A stretch of DNA of 64,000 bases from Hyaloperonospora brassicae (lineage: Eukaryota; Oomycota; Peronosporomycetes; Peronosporales; Peronosporaceae): contig CANTFL010000636.1 in NCBI GenBank assembly GCA_947650285.1, forward strand, positions 1 to 64,000, in the 5' to 3' direction. Under the pieces are notes generated by a model. That model worked only from the letters and a program-made list of their open reading frames with translations, was not told the DNA's origin and made no database searches. Shown in pieces: positions 1 to 12,402 of the stretch (its first letter is position 1; each line of letters starts with the position of its first letter). Position numbers and translations under genes: made by a program.

Positions 1-215
1 ATCACTGATCACGATCTCGATCGCTTCCTAATCGCGATCGCCTTGCTGATCGAGGATCACATGGTGTGCTCCACACCAACTTGATCGCGATCACATACCT
101 GATCACTGATCACGATCACATACCTGATCACTGATCACGATCTCGATCACTAATCACGATCTCGATCGACTCCGTAATCGCAATTGCCTAGATGATCGCG
201 GTTCCCTTCTTGATC
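1..215. repeat. GATC-rich degenerate tandem repeat
   Basis: The first 200 bases are built almost entirely from GATC-centred words such as CTGATCACTGATCACGATC. A 25-bp unit (GATCACATACCTGATCACTG plus five bases) occurs twice in tandem at 89-113 and 114-138, with looser copies on both sides. The array is cut by the window edge, so its true length is unknown. I see no coding potential in it. It could be a satellite edge or a decayed minisatellite. Confidence 0.75.
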
Positions 216-811
216 CACTGATCGCCAACGTTACCTTCCGCCTCATACCTTGACCCAAGGTCGCAGGTCCCAACCTGCCCGATCTGATATCCATTTAAGT
301 CTGACTGTCCAATGGACGCGATCTGACTGGATGTAGGACCGGGCAGCCAACCGTAAACTAGCTCGGACATAACGGGAATGCGATCAGTTCATCTACAGCA
401 AATTTCCGTAGTCGCTTTACCACAAGTACGCAAAAAGGCTGACGTTTGCGATTTTTACCGCTCGAGATCGAGTATTTGGCCACTCTTGTTCGATTATATA
501 CACGGGTGGGACCATAAATTAGACTTAGATTCGGCTTTGCCCCGTGGAAGCATGAATTTACGATATCGGCATCCGCTTATATGGCTTTGTAGTATACAAA
601 GGCAGTATCAATTATCTAAAAGATGAGAAAATTGATCATTTTAATATCTAACTACAGAATAGGGTCGACCGACACAACGTGGAGTTTAACCACACTGGCA
701 TGGACGTTGGACCCGAGGTGTAAGTAGAGCTAGATTGAGTAAAGGATGTATACGCTCGCTATCTGGCGCATTTGTAGGGTGTAATTTACGAATTAATGAA
801 CTGTGTAGGGA
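216..811. other. No recognisable feature
   Basis: This stretch between the GATC repeat and the pol remnant has only short open frames with no recognisable domain. It may be further decayed retroelement sequence, because the remnant that follows enters from this side, but I cannot align it to anything. Confidence 0.4.
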
Positions 812-1230
812 GTGGACGGTAGGATTGGAAATCGCCTTACACCTTACATGCTATTTCCAGTAGTGCATGTATTGAAATTAAAAAGATGGAAGATTCTCCC
901 TGAGCGCCCTTCCATCACGTTGGACGCAGATAATAAAGATCGGGTCGACTATGATGAGGCGAGCTTACCAGATCATGGTGGTAAAGTCAACAGAGATATA
1001 CAAATCGAATTGAAGAAAATCGCAAATGAAAGTACGGTCGGAAGACGCGAAATTATAGTGCAACGACCGTATTTGGTCCTCTAAATCGATTGCAGTAATT
1101 TAAATAATAAGAAAGAAGCGAATTTGAATCGTAACGCTCTCTTAAAAGACTTTGATTGCAGTTGTGCCAGTAAAATAAGATTTGAGGCTATCCAATTCTA
1201 CGAGGAAGGAGTGCTTGATAAATACAAAAA
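812..1230 (+). pseudogene. Remnant of Ty3/gypsy pol C-terminus (integrase tail to chromodomain end)
   Basis: A frame at 812-1084 reads TPYMLFPVVHVLKLKRW, then a DRVDYDEASLP stretch and KIANESTVGRR. This is the arrangement of the GPY-like tail ('hP.fHVs.LK'), the acidic linker and the start of the chromodomain in oomycete Ty3/gypsy polyproteins. After a gap with stops, a second frame from 1124 gives NRNALLKDFD, which resembles the last helix of that chromodomain. The tryptophan-rich core in between is lost. It belongs to a different lineage from elements A-F and has no detectable LTRs. The identification rests on remembered family consensus, not on a search. Confidence 0.55.
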
Positions 1231-1330
1231 AGGTTGTCTGCAAGGGGGTGATAATGTGCAATACAGCTGCACAGAAATATATAGAAGGGATGTAAGAATA
1301 ATAAGTAAGGCAGATGAAGCGCTTTGAGCT

Positions 1331-4300
1331 CCAAGTTGTGGCCGACGAACCTTACAAAAAGATCAATTTCGCGACGTTAACACGAAAGGTAGTAGGGTAA
1401 TAATATTGAAGAAGTGAAATACAAACATCAAAAGATTACGGCCATAACTCTTTACCTGGTAGGCGCGTATTCCGGTTATCGGACACTGGGAAATTGAAGG
1501 TATATATTGACCGGGCCAAGGATCGGCGGAATACTTCATCGACAACGCCGAGGTATTATAAGATATATTGAAACGCTTGCAACCAACACCTAGATAATAC
1601 ATGCGTCTCTTTCCCGCCCTCGAATAGTGTGGGAAGACATGATCCAGCAAGTCGTCAAGATCTCATTTCCCTACCCCTTTATAACAAATTAGAGAATCTC
1701 TTTTCAACGGTTCCTGAAGTGCAATTGCTTATTCCTGGGATGACGGTAATATCGGGCAAGATTGATTTCCGATTTTCGTCCGTCGAAGATTTTTGATTCC
1801 TGTGAGTCGACTTTCGCAAGGCCTGCTAGTCACGATCTACGAGATGAAGGTACAAATAAAAAAAAGTAGAAACCACCCCGTCGGCTTAATCGAGATTGAC
1901 TCGACGAGTGTCTTTAGGACATAAAAGGGCCTTAAACGAAATAAAATCGATCTGCCCAAAATCGAATAAGTGCGGCTCCCGTTTGGTGTCGGCCGGTGTG
2001 TGTCCCAGATCCAGGCCCTTCGGAAACGGCTATTATTTCGCTTAGTGAAGTGCTGGTACAATTTTGCAATGTTCACTTCTGGAAGGAAGGTCAAGCAGAT
2101 TATCTTCGCCGACCATGGGGCAACTTGAGCACGGGATCGGGAGACGCGTTCACTACATCCCGGGATTAGATAGGTGCGCGAAATTGTAATTAGATGATAT
2201 TTGTAAGTCTCTTCATAAAGTAGAAGAGCGTGGACTGTGTCACGATAACTTCACCAACTCTGACAGCTCCACCAGAATAGTTCGAGACTTTGCCAAGCAT
2301 ATTCTTCCTGTACAATTTTGTTGACTTTGCAGAAAACAAAAAAACAAAGAGAAGGACAGGATCCTGGCAAGAAGAGGCCACGATGATGTGTGGTCGGAAA
2401 ACAATAGACGTAGATAGGTCAAAGTGAAACTACGCCGTCGAGTTGAGTAGTCGCGACAGGTCTGCGATGGCGCCAGCTCTTAAAGACCCGTCATGCCCCT
2501 CGCTTTCCGACCTAACCGATATAGGTGAATGTGATATCAGCTTGCCTCGAAGGGAGAATGGCCGATTACAACCCACGAAGATTTGACATTAGCAAGCTCG
2601 ATGTGGATTCCGATGGAATTTAGAGCTCGGTCAGAGATGTCAAGGAGCTACTATCAGGCGAATCCGACGCGTTCTCGCTACGGAGATGCTGGATTGAATT
2701 AGTGGTAGAAGTATATATGATAGCTCTCTCCGAAGACAATTGTGGTATATAGTGCCCAAGCTGGCGGCAGAAGCAGCGGTCGAGGCAAGCGGATCCGTTG
2801 CTAGGAGAATTAAAAAAACAGACTGGCGATGGAGTCACGAAATCAAATCTCGATCGCGGATATCCAGATCTCGGTTATTGATCATACGGGTTACCAAGCA
2901 TTCGGTACCGTTAAAGTTCGTGCGTCCTGAGTCCCGACATATTTTGCAGCTTAGTAGTGGAGGCAGTTTTGAGGGGGAAATGTCTCTCGATGTGACGTTG
3001 GTGGGCTTAGATTACAGGAATTGTATTTACTTGATGGCTTGTCTCCTGTTAGAAGTCCGAGTAACAATTATGTTTTTAGACTCCATGTATTTATTAGACG
3101 AAGTTCGCCTGCGCGAGACCGGCTCAAAGTTAGCTTCGCCTTTACGGAAGCCAGATCTTGCTGCACCGAAGCCAAAAGCTGCTATAATGTATCATTAGCT
3201 ATGTGGCGCTCAATCTTTGCCTAGTGGAGTGGCGAAAAACGACACTTGATCTCTTCAGACCGATTAAGGCGATTGCTCAGCTGCTTCTATAACTCCGTAA
3301 ATCGCTGGAGTGAATGAACTTCGCTGGCAAAAACTTCACTTATTAAGCAGCGTCCACGTACAGATCCTTTAACTCCTTCGTTAACTTCTGCTTGCACTTT
3401 GATTGATGTTGCATATAATCGTACAGAAATTTATACTGATCCCTAATCGCTTTCTGGACGTCGACCCAATTGAATAGAGCGGCCAAAAGATCCTTCAGCT
3501 CCTGACGAATCGGTCTCACGATGAACATACCCAGGAAGTCGGGGAGAGGGTCTTTGGACCAGCTTGTGCGAAACGAGTCGTATCCAGATCCGTTGATCTC
3601 GAGGTGGCGATCGATGAATCTATTCGATGAGTCGGCGTGACAAACGAAGCTAGTACGGCCAAGATGGATAAATTTGTTACAGATCCTTGCGTGGGCGAGG
3701 GAGGAGAAAAGAAACCATACAGAATAAGTCTACAGGGTAAACATGAATATTAGAACTACTAATGCCCGCCATTAAGCAGTACCTGGGACGGGTTTAAACA
3801 AGTGAATGTTAGAAAGTGTTTAAAATAGACTGAATAGTGGAATCTTTGGTGATTGTTAGAGTTACGAAGTGAAATGGGTGGATCACGACAATTTATATAA
3901 ACTGTGATTGGATTTGGAACGGGAAGGGATCCGATCCGAGATGGATTCTGATTCGAGAGGGAATCCGATCGGGCATCAGATCCTGACCTAAGTCAAGGGT
4001 TGGAGATAAATCAATGAGCCTACGATCTATAAGATACAGAGTGATTCGTTGGACGACACCTGACGAGTGTCTTTTGGCATGGATAGGCTAGGTTGTAGGT
4101 TTAGCAATTAGGTTGGATAGCACTTAACAGACTTTCATTTTCTTGATAAGACACGCGTCATATCTTCTGGAGTGTATAAATATATATGAGCTTTACGACA
4201 ATATAATGATTTAATCTTCTCATTTATAGAGATATCGTACCTAGATCATTTAAGTATGTGCTTAGTATTCTCGCGAGCACCAAGATAGCTGCAATAGGGC

Positions 4301-6433
4301 GCAGCAATAAATCAAGGGAGGTTAAGATCGTGAGACTACTTAAATGGTTCGTAGGTCAAGCGGATCAAGGTACAAATTAAAAAGGACGATATCGTTAAGT
4401 TCCAGGTAGCTCATATCTAGTACCTTAAAATGAACTACGACTGCATAAATCATTTAACGCGACCACCCCCTTCCCAAACACGGTCGATTTTAGCATCGAC
4501 ACGAGTTTACCGTGGAGGGTATAGCCGCCGTACTGACGGGTACACTAGGTGAGGAAGGAAGAGAAATGAACGTTTAATGTGTTCCCTCTCCATAGTCGTT
4601 TATCTGAGCGCAGTGGAGAGGTGGTGTTACATTATCAATGTTGTGAGACCCGCTCCACCCCAGTCCCTTGTTTTTTCAATCAAATGGTGTCCATGTTGAC
4701 AATTTGATAATCACTTAACAAAAGTTATATGCTATAAATATAAAGGTTTAACTGAAAGATAAATCAAACTCCTTTTACTATGTGCAATACGTCTTGCGAA
4801 TTTAAGCGAAGCTGAATCTGAGGTAGCGTCAGTAGCAAGCATTTCCTTTTACGACAAAATATCCATGTTCAGAGGTCTTTCTACGTGAGCAAGCGCTTGC
4901 GCTTCTAGCCTAAGCATAAGTTTCGTGAAGCATTACTTCAAATTTACATAAATTAGATAATCTTGCCTTGGTCTATCTCTAGACTACACCAGACCTTCCT
5001 TAGATTTTACGCCTATCATTAAGAGTTAATTTTTCATCCAGAAATAGCTATATTTAGTCGACGGGCTTGCTAGTGTTGGACACCTGCTGACGAATATCAT
5101 TATACATTCGAATACGACGCGCGAAAGTGTACGATTTATGCCACAGAGGCCGTAGGCGATATAAATCTTTTTTTGTTGATTCTTGACGCATGAAATTTAA
5201 TACACATCCACGGAACTTTCACATGAATAAATCTAAAAGAATATGCTAACATCGCCTGCTTGTGGTCTCCTCAATTTGGACCACATGCATACATTACATT
5301 TTTATTCCGCTAAGCATCTTAGACAGGCCTCTTATAACTATCGATTGGACCTTGGTTGTCCTTTCCTCTATTTCACTATATATATACTCTTTTTTCTTGA
5401 ACTGCTTTCGCAAAATGCTCTCACGTGCTCATCTTCGTTTCATTGATTGCCAACATCATTATATCTGCAAATTGGCATTTAGCAGTGATCGCTCCTTCCC
5501 CTACTAGCTTGGCGGGATGGGTATCCGCATTCATATGATTTTATCGTGAGTAGTGGTGATTATTTATGCTGCAAAAGCCTAGGACACGTTGGTCAACTTT
5601 ACAGCGGCTAACATTGAAGTTGCTTCATGTATTGAACACTAAAGCCTAAATACTTGAAACTTTAGATCACGGATCTTGTGTTAAACACATATCTAAGATA
5701 TATACTTTTATTCTAGTTCGCACATTACCCGCTTAGAGTTCGAGCATCCGCTGCTTTATATGTCTGTAAAATGATTTTAGAGTACCTTTCCACTAATTCG
5801 TCTTTTCAGGCACATTGCGAGGTGCATGCCACATTCTCCATCACTGCGGTGAATTACGCACTATACGGCTAAATTAGGATATACGTGTTTAAATTGTAAA
5901 TAAAATCTTACGTATTGGCCATCATTGGATGGCCCTTTTATAAATGGCCACCATCGCCTACTGAGGGCAAAAAATTTTGTTTGTCGGAGTTATAATATAT
6001 ATCATTTACATAGGAAAAAAGGTACAGAGAGCACCACAAGATAAAAAAATGAAAAATGATTCATAATGCAAACGATAACATTATGCACCACATCGTTTGA
6101 TTTTTTTTACACATACTAAGTGTGTGTTCCAGAAGATCGAATGTACAGATGAACCGTATCATGCATTTATATATCCACGTATACATCCACACATATATCT
6201 TCTTCATTCCGTCTTCAACTTTGTTTATACAAAACCACGATAACCTTTTTGTCGGAAGTCGCATTGCACTGCCAGAAGTAAGATGTAATGGTTTGCAATC
6301 GAAAAAAGAGTGCGTCGACGCATCGAACGTAGCCTAATAAGGCGTTTACTCGTTGATGATAAGATCATGATCGTCTTAACTCTTTTATTCGGCTTCTGTA
6401 GTCTGAGACTACATTATGTGTAGCTGTCGTCAC
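1331..6433. other. Decayed, AT-rich intergenic DNA; no gene recognised
   Basis: About 5.1 kb with only short open frames. The longest is 152 codons at 2740-3198 on the + strand, and there is a 61-codon frame at 3343-3528 on the - strand. None shows a signal peptide, a domain motif or a believable start context. A perfect 7-bp hairpin (GGCCATC/GATGGCC, 5917-5934) lies near the right end. There is no recognisable TSD next to element A, whose left LTR starts at 6434. Most of this looks like old transposon or neutral DNA. Confidence 0.45.
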
Positions 6434-6824
6434 TGTAACGGAAAAGCCCCTTACATGGGATTGTCACTTTAAAGAAAGTGACAATGAAGAATATAAAGAT
6501 GGATATTCTTTGAACAATATCACCAAAGTGGTGATATTGATGGGTCGACCAAAGAGTCTGCTCATTGGTTGATATCGTGATGATATCAACCCACCAATCG
6601 CCGCAAGACGCGCGCAATGAGTGGTGACGAGACGTCACCATACACTCAGTTATATTAGTATAATTAAGTTAAGTCAAACAGAGAGACAGTAGTTAAAGAC
6701 TTAATTATATTAATACAACAGTTCCACTTTTACCTTATCTACGCTTCCTCGTTTGCCTTGTGTACGTCTGTCGGGCGCACCGAAACCCTTGCGTTAAGTT
6801 CACGCAAGGGTGTGCCCCGTTACA
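6434..6824 (+). repeat. 5' LTR of element A
   Basis: Starts TGTAACGG and ends CCCCGTTACA, giving terminal inverted repeats. It is nearly identical to 14026-14415 over the last 300 bp but differs strongly in the first 80 bp. It contains consecutive perfect hairpins: 6461-6470 with 6475-6484 (10 bp), 6515-6524 with 6530-6539 (10 bp) and 6785-6794 with 6802-6811 (10 bp). Confidence 0.93.
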
Positions 6825-6826
6825 CC

Positions 6827-6845
6827 TGGTAGCACTTTGTAGTCC
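6827..6845 (+). other. Putative primer-binding site of element A
   Basis: TGGTAGCACTTTGTAGTCC begins two bases after the LTR end. It is conserved at the same +2 offset in elements B (28152) and C (minus strand, from 58420), as expected of a tRNA primer site. The TGG start fits a tRNA 3' CCA end, but I do not recognise the matching tRNA. Confidence 0.6.
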
Positions 6846-6868
6846 TTCCAAGGACCACAACATCCAAC

Positions 6869-8023
6869 ATGAACATGTTGGATGATGAAGAAACCTTTCA
6901 CGCCACATGTGAAGGGTTTACCCATTTGAGTTGCATCGAATGGGGTGCAGTAGAACGAATGAGTTCTACCGTAGGCGAGTTCGCCATTAGCGCTATGTTG
7001 GAGTCTCTAGACAGAGACCAACAGCATGCCGCTATAACCAAGTTCATTCAACATGAACTTGTCGCCGAAAGGGAGAAAGTAGCCTTGCTTCACCAGCAAG
7101 GATCTCAACAGGCCGAGCAGTTGAGAGAACTCGGTGCTCAACAGACAGAGCTGTTGAGACAGCAGCAAGTACATGCTGCTGTGGGCGGGACGGCACATGC
7201 GCGTCGTCCCGAAGTCATGAAAGTTGACATCTCCAAGTACAGTGGAGTCCCGGAGGACTCCCTGTTACTGTGGTTTGTCGAACTCGTCAGAGCCTTAAGG
7301 GCTCGTCGCGTCGAAGATGAGCAAATGAAACTCACATTTGCTTAGACCCACTTGGCAGGGCGTGCCAAAACTTGGTCCTTGGGGCTCGAGAGTAGCGACC
7401 CACATGTGTTTAGGTCGCTAGATGACTTCAAGTCCCGGCTCAGACAAACGTTTGAGCCGCCACGCGCTGAGTTCAGGGCTCGTTCAGAGCTCCTGTAACT
7501 CAAGCAGGGTAAGCGTGATGTGCACGCTTACGCACAACATATACGACTCCTTGCGAGTAGTATAACTGCTAACCTAGTCCATGAACACACGTTGATTACG
7601 GTGTTCATGCAAGGGCTCGCAGAAGGACCCGTCAGGAGCCACCTGTTCCGCCTTGAGCTGAATACGCTGGAAGAGGCGATATCAGCCGCGGAACAGGAAG
7701 ACTTTAGCATGAGACAGGCTCATGCTAGCTCAATCTCTTATCGTCCACCGAGACGACAAGAGATCGGAGGTCCGGAACCAATGGACCTCTGCTATGTTGA
7801 GAGCGAGAGACCTCGCTCTTCAAACGACAAGCGATTGCAGAAGTGCAATCGCTGTCAGAAGTTAGGGCACTATGCATACGAGTGTAGTGCTCCACGTCCA
7901 GACCCAAACAGTATTGAGCGAAATGGACGACCATTTGCCAAGAAGGGCAATGGGCGTGGGTCCAGCGCTGTTGCGAAGCCGCAACAGCGAGACGGACCAT
8001 CAAAAAATGGTCAGGGTCAGTAG
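6869..8023 (+). pseudogene. gag: gag of element A, two in-frame stops
   Basis: A single frame of 385 codons runs from ATG 6869 (MNMLDDEE) to the stop at 8021-8023, interrupted by TAG at 7343 and TAA near 7496. Element C has sense codons at both places. The N-terminal part contains a glutamine-rich coiled-coil stretch (LLHQQGSQQAEQLRELG), followed by the capsid-like helical region with LKQGKRDVHAYAQHIRLL. The C-terminal part has a CCHC zinc knuckle, CNRCQKLGHYAYEC (from 7844), then a basic tail. The product would assemble the particle and bind RNA. The start was chosen because the MxMLD start is shared with C. Confidence 0.88.
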
Positions 8024-8073
8024 GGTCGGAGCGCCCTACTGATCCAGCAACCTCAAGAGAATTTGCAAATCTC

Positions 8074-8812
8074 TTGACGAAAGTTGCTCCAGATACACAA
8101 TCATTGTGTGTCTCTGCACCTGGTGATGACGTTTCGCTCATCACCTTGAAGTTGGAAGCGACAAATGATTTGTCACTTCGTGCCCTAGTAGACTGTGGGG
8201 CGTCGAACAACTTTGTTCGTCGCCAGTCACTAGAGGGTCGTAGGCTCAAGTTCGTTGAGCGCGACATTCCCCTCACGAGGATGACGGTGCGCCTTGCAAC
8301 AGGCGCATCGATTACCGTTGAGAAACGTGTAGTAGGAATCCACTACACGTTAGAGGGTCGAACAGTACGATGATGACTTCGTCGTGATGGATCTGGATGA
8401 CAAATTGGATGTCATCCTGGGGTTACCTTGGATCAGAAAGTACGAGCCAAGAGTGATCTGGCAGCATCGATCCGTGAAGATGCCTGACGCTTGTTCATCA
8501 GATAGCCATCTGATGAACATCTTGGAGCGTCCACAAGAGTGTGGATGTTCTGCGAGTGAGTGCGATGGCTTCACTTGCGGTACGGTCGTTAGCACGACTG
8601 CACAAGATCACAGTGTAGTTGATCACTACACTGTGGAGAAGCTCCCGGCGGCTGTACAGAAGTACAGGCGGCGCCGAAGGTCCACCACTCGAATAAGTCG
8701 AGCGGACCGGGACATGGATGCAACCCTAGCGGGCAGCATCTTAGAAGTAAGAAACCTGTTGCCTTCAAAGGGCAACATGGAAATCCTAGGTCGAATGGAG
8801 AGTCGACAGTAG
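8074..8812 (+). pseudogene. Aspartic protease region of element A, frameshifted
   Basis: The first frame (8074-8373) carries the retropepsin active-site segment ALVDCGASNNFV, with DCGA in place of the more usual DSGA/DTGA. A frameshift near 8370 is followed by a second frame (8384-8812) with DLDDKLDVILGLPWIRKY, the typical flap-to-C-terminal segment (..DVILG.pW), and then a poorly conserved linker toward RT. The enzyme would mature the Gag-Pol polyprotein. The segment 8053-8350 is the clearest example of the hairpin packing described in the findings. Confidence 0.85.
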
Positions 8813-8970
8813 AGGATCGGTGCCTGACTGTGGTTGCACAGCCACAGTCGGAAGACGTCGAAGGAATAAGTCCCAACGTACTTGAGGAAGGAATATCTCA
8901 AGAGTCACTTGCTGAGGGATCAGGCCCTCAGCAACCTGTGGAAGCAGGTTCTCAGGAATAAACCGAGACG

Positions 8971-11118
8971 TTGAACGTCTTGGTCGATGACGGATCAAGC
9001 GTAGGCGCTTACACGCTTGATCTGATTGTGTCTTCGAAGTTGACTTCGGAGATAACTCAATCTGCAACGCTAGAAACGAAACGGTTCTTGCGTGATCTGC
9101 GTCGTGGCAAGGTCAAGAAGGTCTGCATACTCGTCACAGAGAATGATTATGTGGCCGATATTCGGTCGGCAACAGTATTTGCTGAGAACGAACGGGTTCT
9201 CAGCAGCTCATCGATGGACGAAAGTGTCCTCGATGAGAAGACTCGGATTGAGCTATACACGTCTCAATCCTGGAAGTCGCTCCAGGCAAATCCTTTGTAT
9301 AAGGATTTGATCGAATTCAGGGATCTGTTCCCTGAATTCGTACCTTGCGAGTTGCCTAAGGACAAAGGCATTCGACACGAGATCGAGCTCAAACCGGGCT
9401 CGAGCTACTGTGTCATGAAGCAGTGGCCACTGCCTCGTGAACAAGTACTAGCGATCGACAAGTTCTTTACTGACAGCTTATCAGCGGGACATGTGAGGGA
9501 ATCAACATCCCCTCACAGCTCTCCGACCTTCTGTGTGCGAAAGGCCACAGGAGGATGGCGGATAGTGCACGCGTTCAACAAGTTGAAGGCTGCAACGGTA
9601 CCGGCTCAGACGCCGATACCGAGAAAGGACGTAATCATAGATGGTATGTCAAAGAGTGCCATCTTTTCGTCCATGGATCTGATGGACGGATTCTATCAGA
9701 TCCTCATGCGTGAACGGGACATCCCGTACACATCAGTGAGCACCCCCAGCGGTATGCTGTGGGAGTGGCTAGTGATGCCACAGGGGCTGAATAATGCCCC
9801 TGCAATATTCAACAGGTGTGTCTGTTTCAAATCTCTTTAGTCCGGTGCGTGATTGCGCACCGAGTTACTTCGACGATTTGTTCGTCCATATCCGGGCTAT
9901 GGGCGGAAAGACGGACGTTGAAGTTCACAGAACTCACGTTCGTCAGGTTCTTCAACTTATGCGCAAGCACAAGTTGTACGTCAACCTCAAGAAGTGTATA
10001 TTCGCGGCTAGCGTAATACCACTTCTTGGGTGCATCGTGGGTAAACACGGCGTACGCCCCGATCCTGAAAAGATCAAGGCGATCACCAACTGGCATGTGC
10101 CAGTCGATGTCAAGGGACTTCGGAAGTTCCTTGGGCTAGCGGCGTACTTGCACAAGTACTCTCGCAACCACGCCGAGATGACGGTACATCTTTCTTGCTT
10201 GCTCGAGAAAAATGTCAAGTGGTCATGGAACGCTGAGTGCCAGCGTTCCTTCGAAGGTATCAAGCAAAGCTTTATGCAATCGCCGATCTTGGCGATTGCA
10301 GATCAGGACAGACCATTTCATATGGTCTGTGACGCCATCGATTTTGCAATCGGCTGTGCGTTCATGCAGTTCGACGCAGATGGCGCAGAACGCGTCATCT
10401 GTTATCAGTCGCATCAGCTGAGCGTAATTACCCAGTGCATGACCAGGAATTACTTGCCATGAAGTACGCACTGGCTAAGTTCCGGGTCTATATATTGGGA
10501 GATAGACCTTTTATCGTCTATTCGGACCATGCGTCATTACGCACGGCCGTAAACAGCCCACACCTCTCGCAACGAATGGCGAGGTGGCTGTCTTTCTTCG
10601 CGGAGTACAACTTCTCCGTGGAGTATAAACCAGGACGACTAAACGTCGTCGCTGATGCGCTCTCGCGCCGGCCCGATTTCGAGCCGGACGCACAATTCAA
10701 CAGTGAGGATAAGTCCACTGTTGCGACAATGTCTGTCAGTGTCCCGTCGTCAAGTTTACTTGACGACGTACGAAAGGCATACGCAGAAGATAAGGATCTT
10801 CTGCGATTAATTGATCATATGGTGCATCCATCCAGTAAATCCGTGAGGGACCTACCGGCTTTGTACCGATCCTCATCGGATCGGTATAGTACACGCAACG
10901 GACTGCTGTACTATACAGCTGTTGCCGACGACACGCCTCGTGTCGTCGTACCCGCTCATCATGATTTGCGTTCACGCATCATGTATGAGTGTCACGATGC
11001 CCCAACAGGTGGCCACCGTGGTATAGAAAAGACTTACCTCACGGTAAGTCGTGACTTTTACTGGCCACGCCAGTATCAGTTTGTACTCAAGTACATACGT
11101 GCTTGCGCAGTTTGTTAA
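8971..11118 (+). pseudogene. pol: Reverse transcriptase - RNase H - integrase zinc-finger region of element A
   Basis: Three overlapping frames (8971-9840, 9794-10462, 10435-11118) form one broken pol. The RT begins around ELPKDKGIRHEIEL. It contains SMDLMDGFYQI, then LVMPQGLNNAPAIF, a frameshift near 9820, and the catalytic YFDD box (9866-9877). A second shift near 10420 results from a roughly 10-bp deletion in RNase H, seen by comparison with C. RNase H follows with HDQELLAMKYAL and YSDHASLRT, then an H2C2 zinc finger ending CAVC. There the expected Gln-Arg codons have become TAA-TAG (11116-11121). RT and RNase H copy element RNA into DNA. Confidence 0.92.
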
Positions 11119-11121
11119 TAG

Positions 11122-12402
11122 GTGAAGCCTAGTCCTTCGTCCCGTGCGCCATTGCAGCCTCTGCCTGTTCCGACAGAGTGCTGGCAGTCCGTTTCAATGG
11201 ACTTCGTCTTCGGTTTTCCCGAAGACGCTCACAAGAATAAGGGTATTCTTGTGTTTGTTGACCGGTTCAGCAAGATGGTCCATCTTGCTGCTGTCCCTGA
11301 GTCGATCAAGGCTCAAGGCTGTGCTCGTGTCTTTCTCGACACGGTCTTTAGACTCCACGGGTTACCCCGTGAACTCGTGTCCGACCGTGACCCTCGGTTC
11401 ACGGCGGCATTTTGGCAAACCGTGTTCCTTTCTCTTGGAACACGATTGACGATGTATACTTCTGAGCATCCCGAAACAGATGATCAGACGGAACGTGAGA
11501 ACCGTTTCCTCGAAGAGATCCTTCGAGGATATGTCCACTCGTTTCCGAGTTGGAGCGAATTCCTACCCATGGTGGAATTCGCCATCAATAATTCGGTGCA
11601 TGCCTCAACACAGCACACACCGTTTTACGTGAATGGCCTTCGCCATTCACGTGTGCCCGCCCTTCTAGAGTGCGACTATTGGACAAGGGGGGGAGGGACT
11701 CGCTCGAGCAAAAACCGTTTTGGCTCTTGCTCATCACGTGTCGACGCTAACGTCGTCACGTATGATGCCGATGTCGATGAGGTCGACATCGATGAAGAAG
11801 ATCACCTTAATAATAGCGACGACGCTATTATTGACTCGGATGATGGTGACGATGCTGGTATATTCAGCATCGTCAACGATTATGCCAGCGAGGAAGAAGA
11901 CAACCTCGCTGAAGAAGAGAAGAACCTTTTGGAAGTGCGCACAAGGCGCACTGAAAGACAAAACAAAGAGTCAGCAGAGAACTTCCTGCTGACTCGAGAG
12001 GCGGTAGTCCGTTTCGTTCAGGACTCCATTGCAAATGAGGTGGACCGCCAGAAACGTAACGCAGATAAGAATGGAAGAGCAAATGTTCTTTCAGTAAACG
12101 TTAACGACCTAGTACTACTGTCTACGGTAAACCTACCTGGACATGCAGTCACTAGTGTCGGAAGTAGTAAACTACTGCCAAAATACATTGGGCCATTTCG
12201 AGTGTTGCATCGCAAGGGCAATGCATACACGATCGAATTGCCACATAAGATTCGCACGCATCCTACGTTTTACGTGAGGAGGCTCAGGCCGTACTGTCAG
12301 TACGAGCCTTCTTTTCCGATGAAGATAGCCCCCACGTTCAAGGACATCCATCAAGTTCTTGCGCTCGCGCTCCAGACGATCCGTCTGGTCGCGCAGATAT
12401 GA
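11122..12402 (+). pseudogene. pol: Integrase core and C-terminal region of element A
   Basis: This frame continues pol after the double stop. DDE core residues are visible: the first Asp in SMDFVFGFPED, the second in LVSDRDPRFT, and the Glu in DDQTERENRFLEE. An acidic low-complexity insert follows (Asp/Glu-rich, about 11750-11950), then the GPY-type module with [20 protein letters not shown] and [13 protein letters not shown]. It ends at TGA 12400-12402. The homologous sense frame of C reads on at this point, so the stop is probably a defect. The integrase would insert the cDNA. The stretch 12172-12402 is also covered by the antisense coiled-coil frame. Confidence 0.9.

Noticed and set aside
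2740..3198. 152-codon frame as a possible gene
   Set aside because: No domain, signal or promoter, in otherwise decayed DNA; overlapping frames are equally unremarkable.
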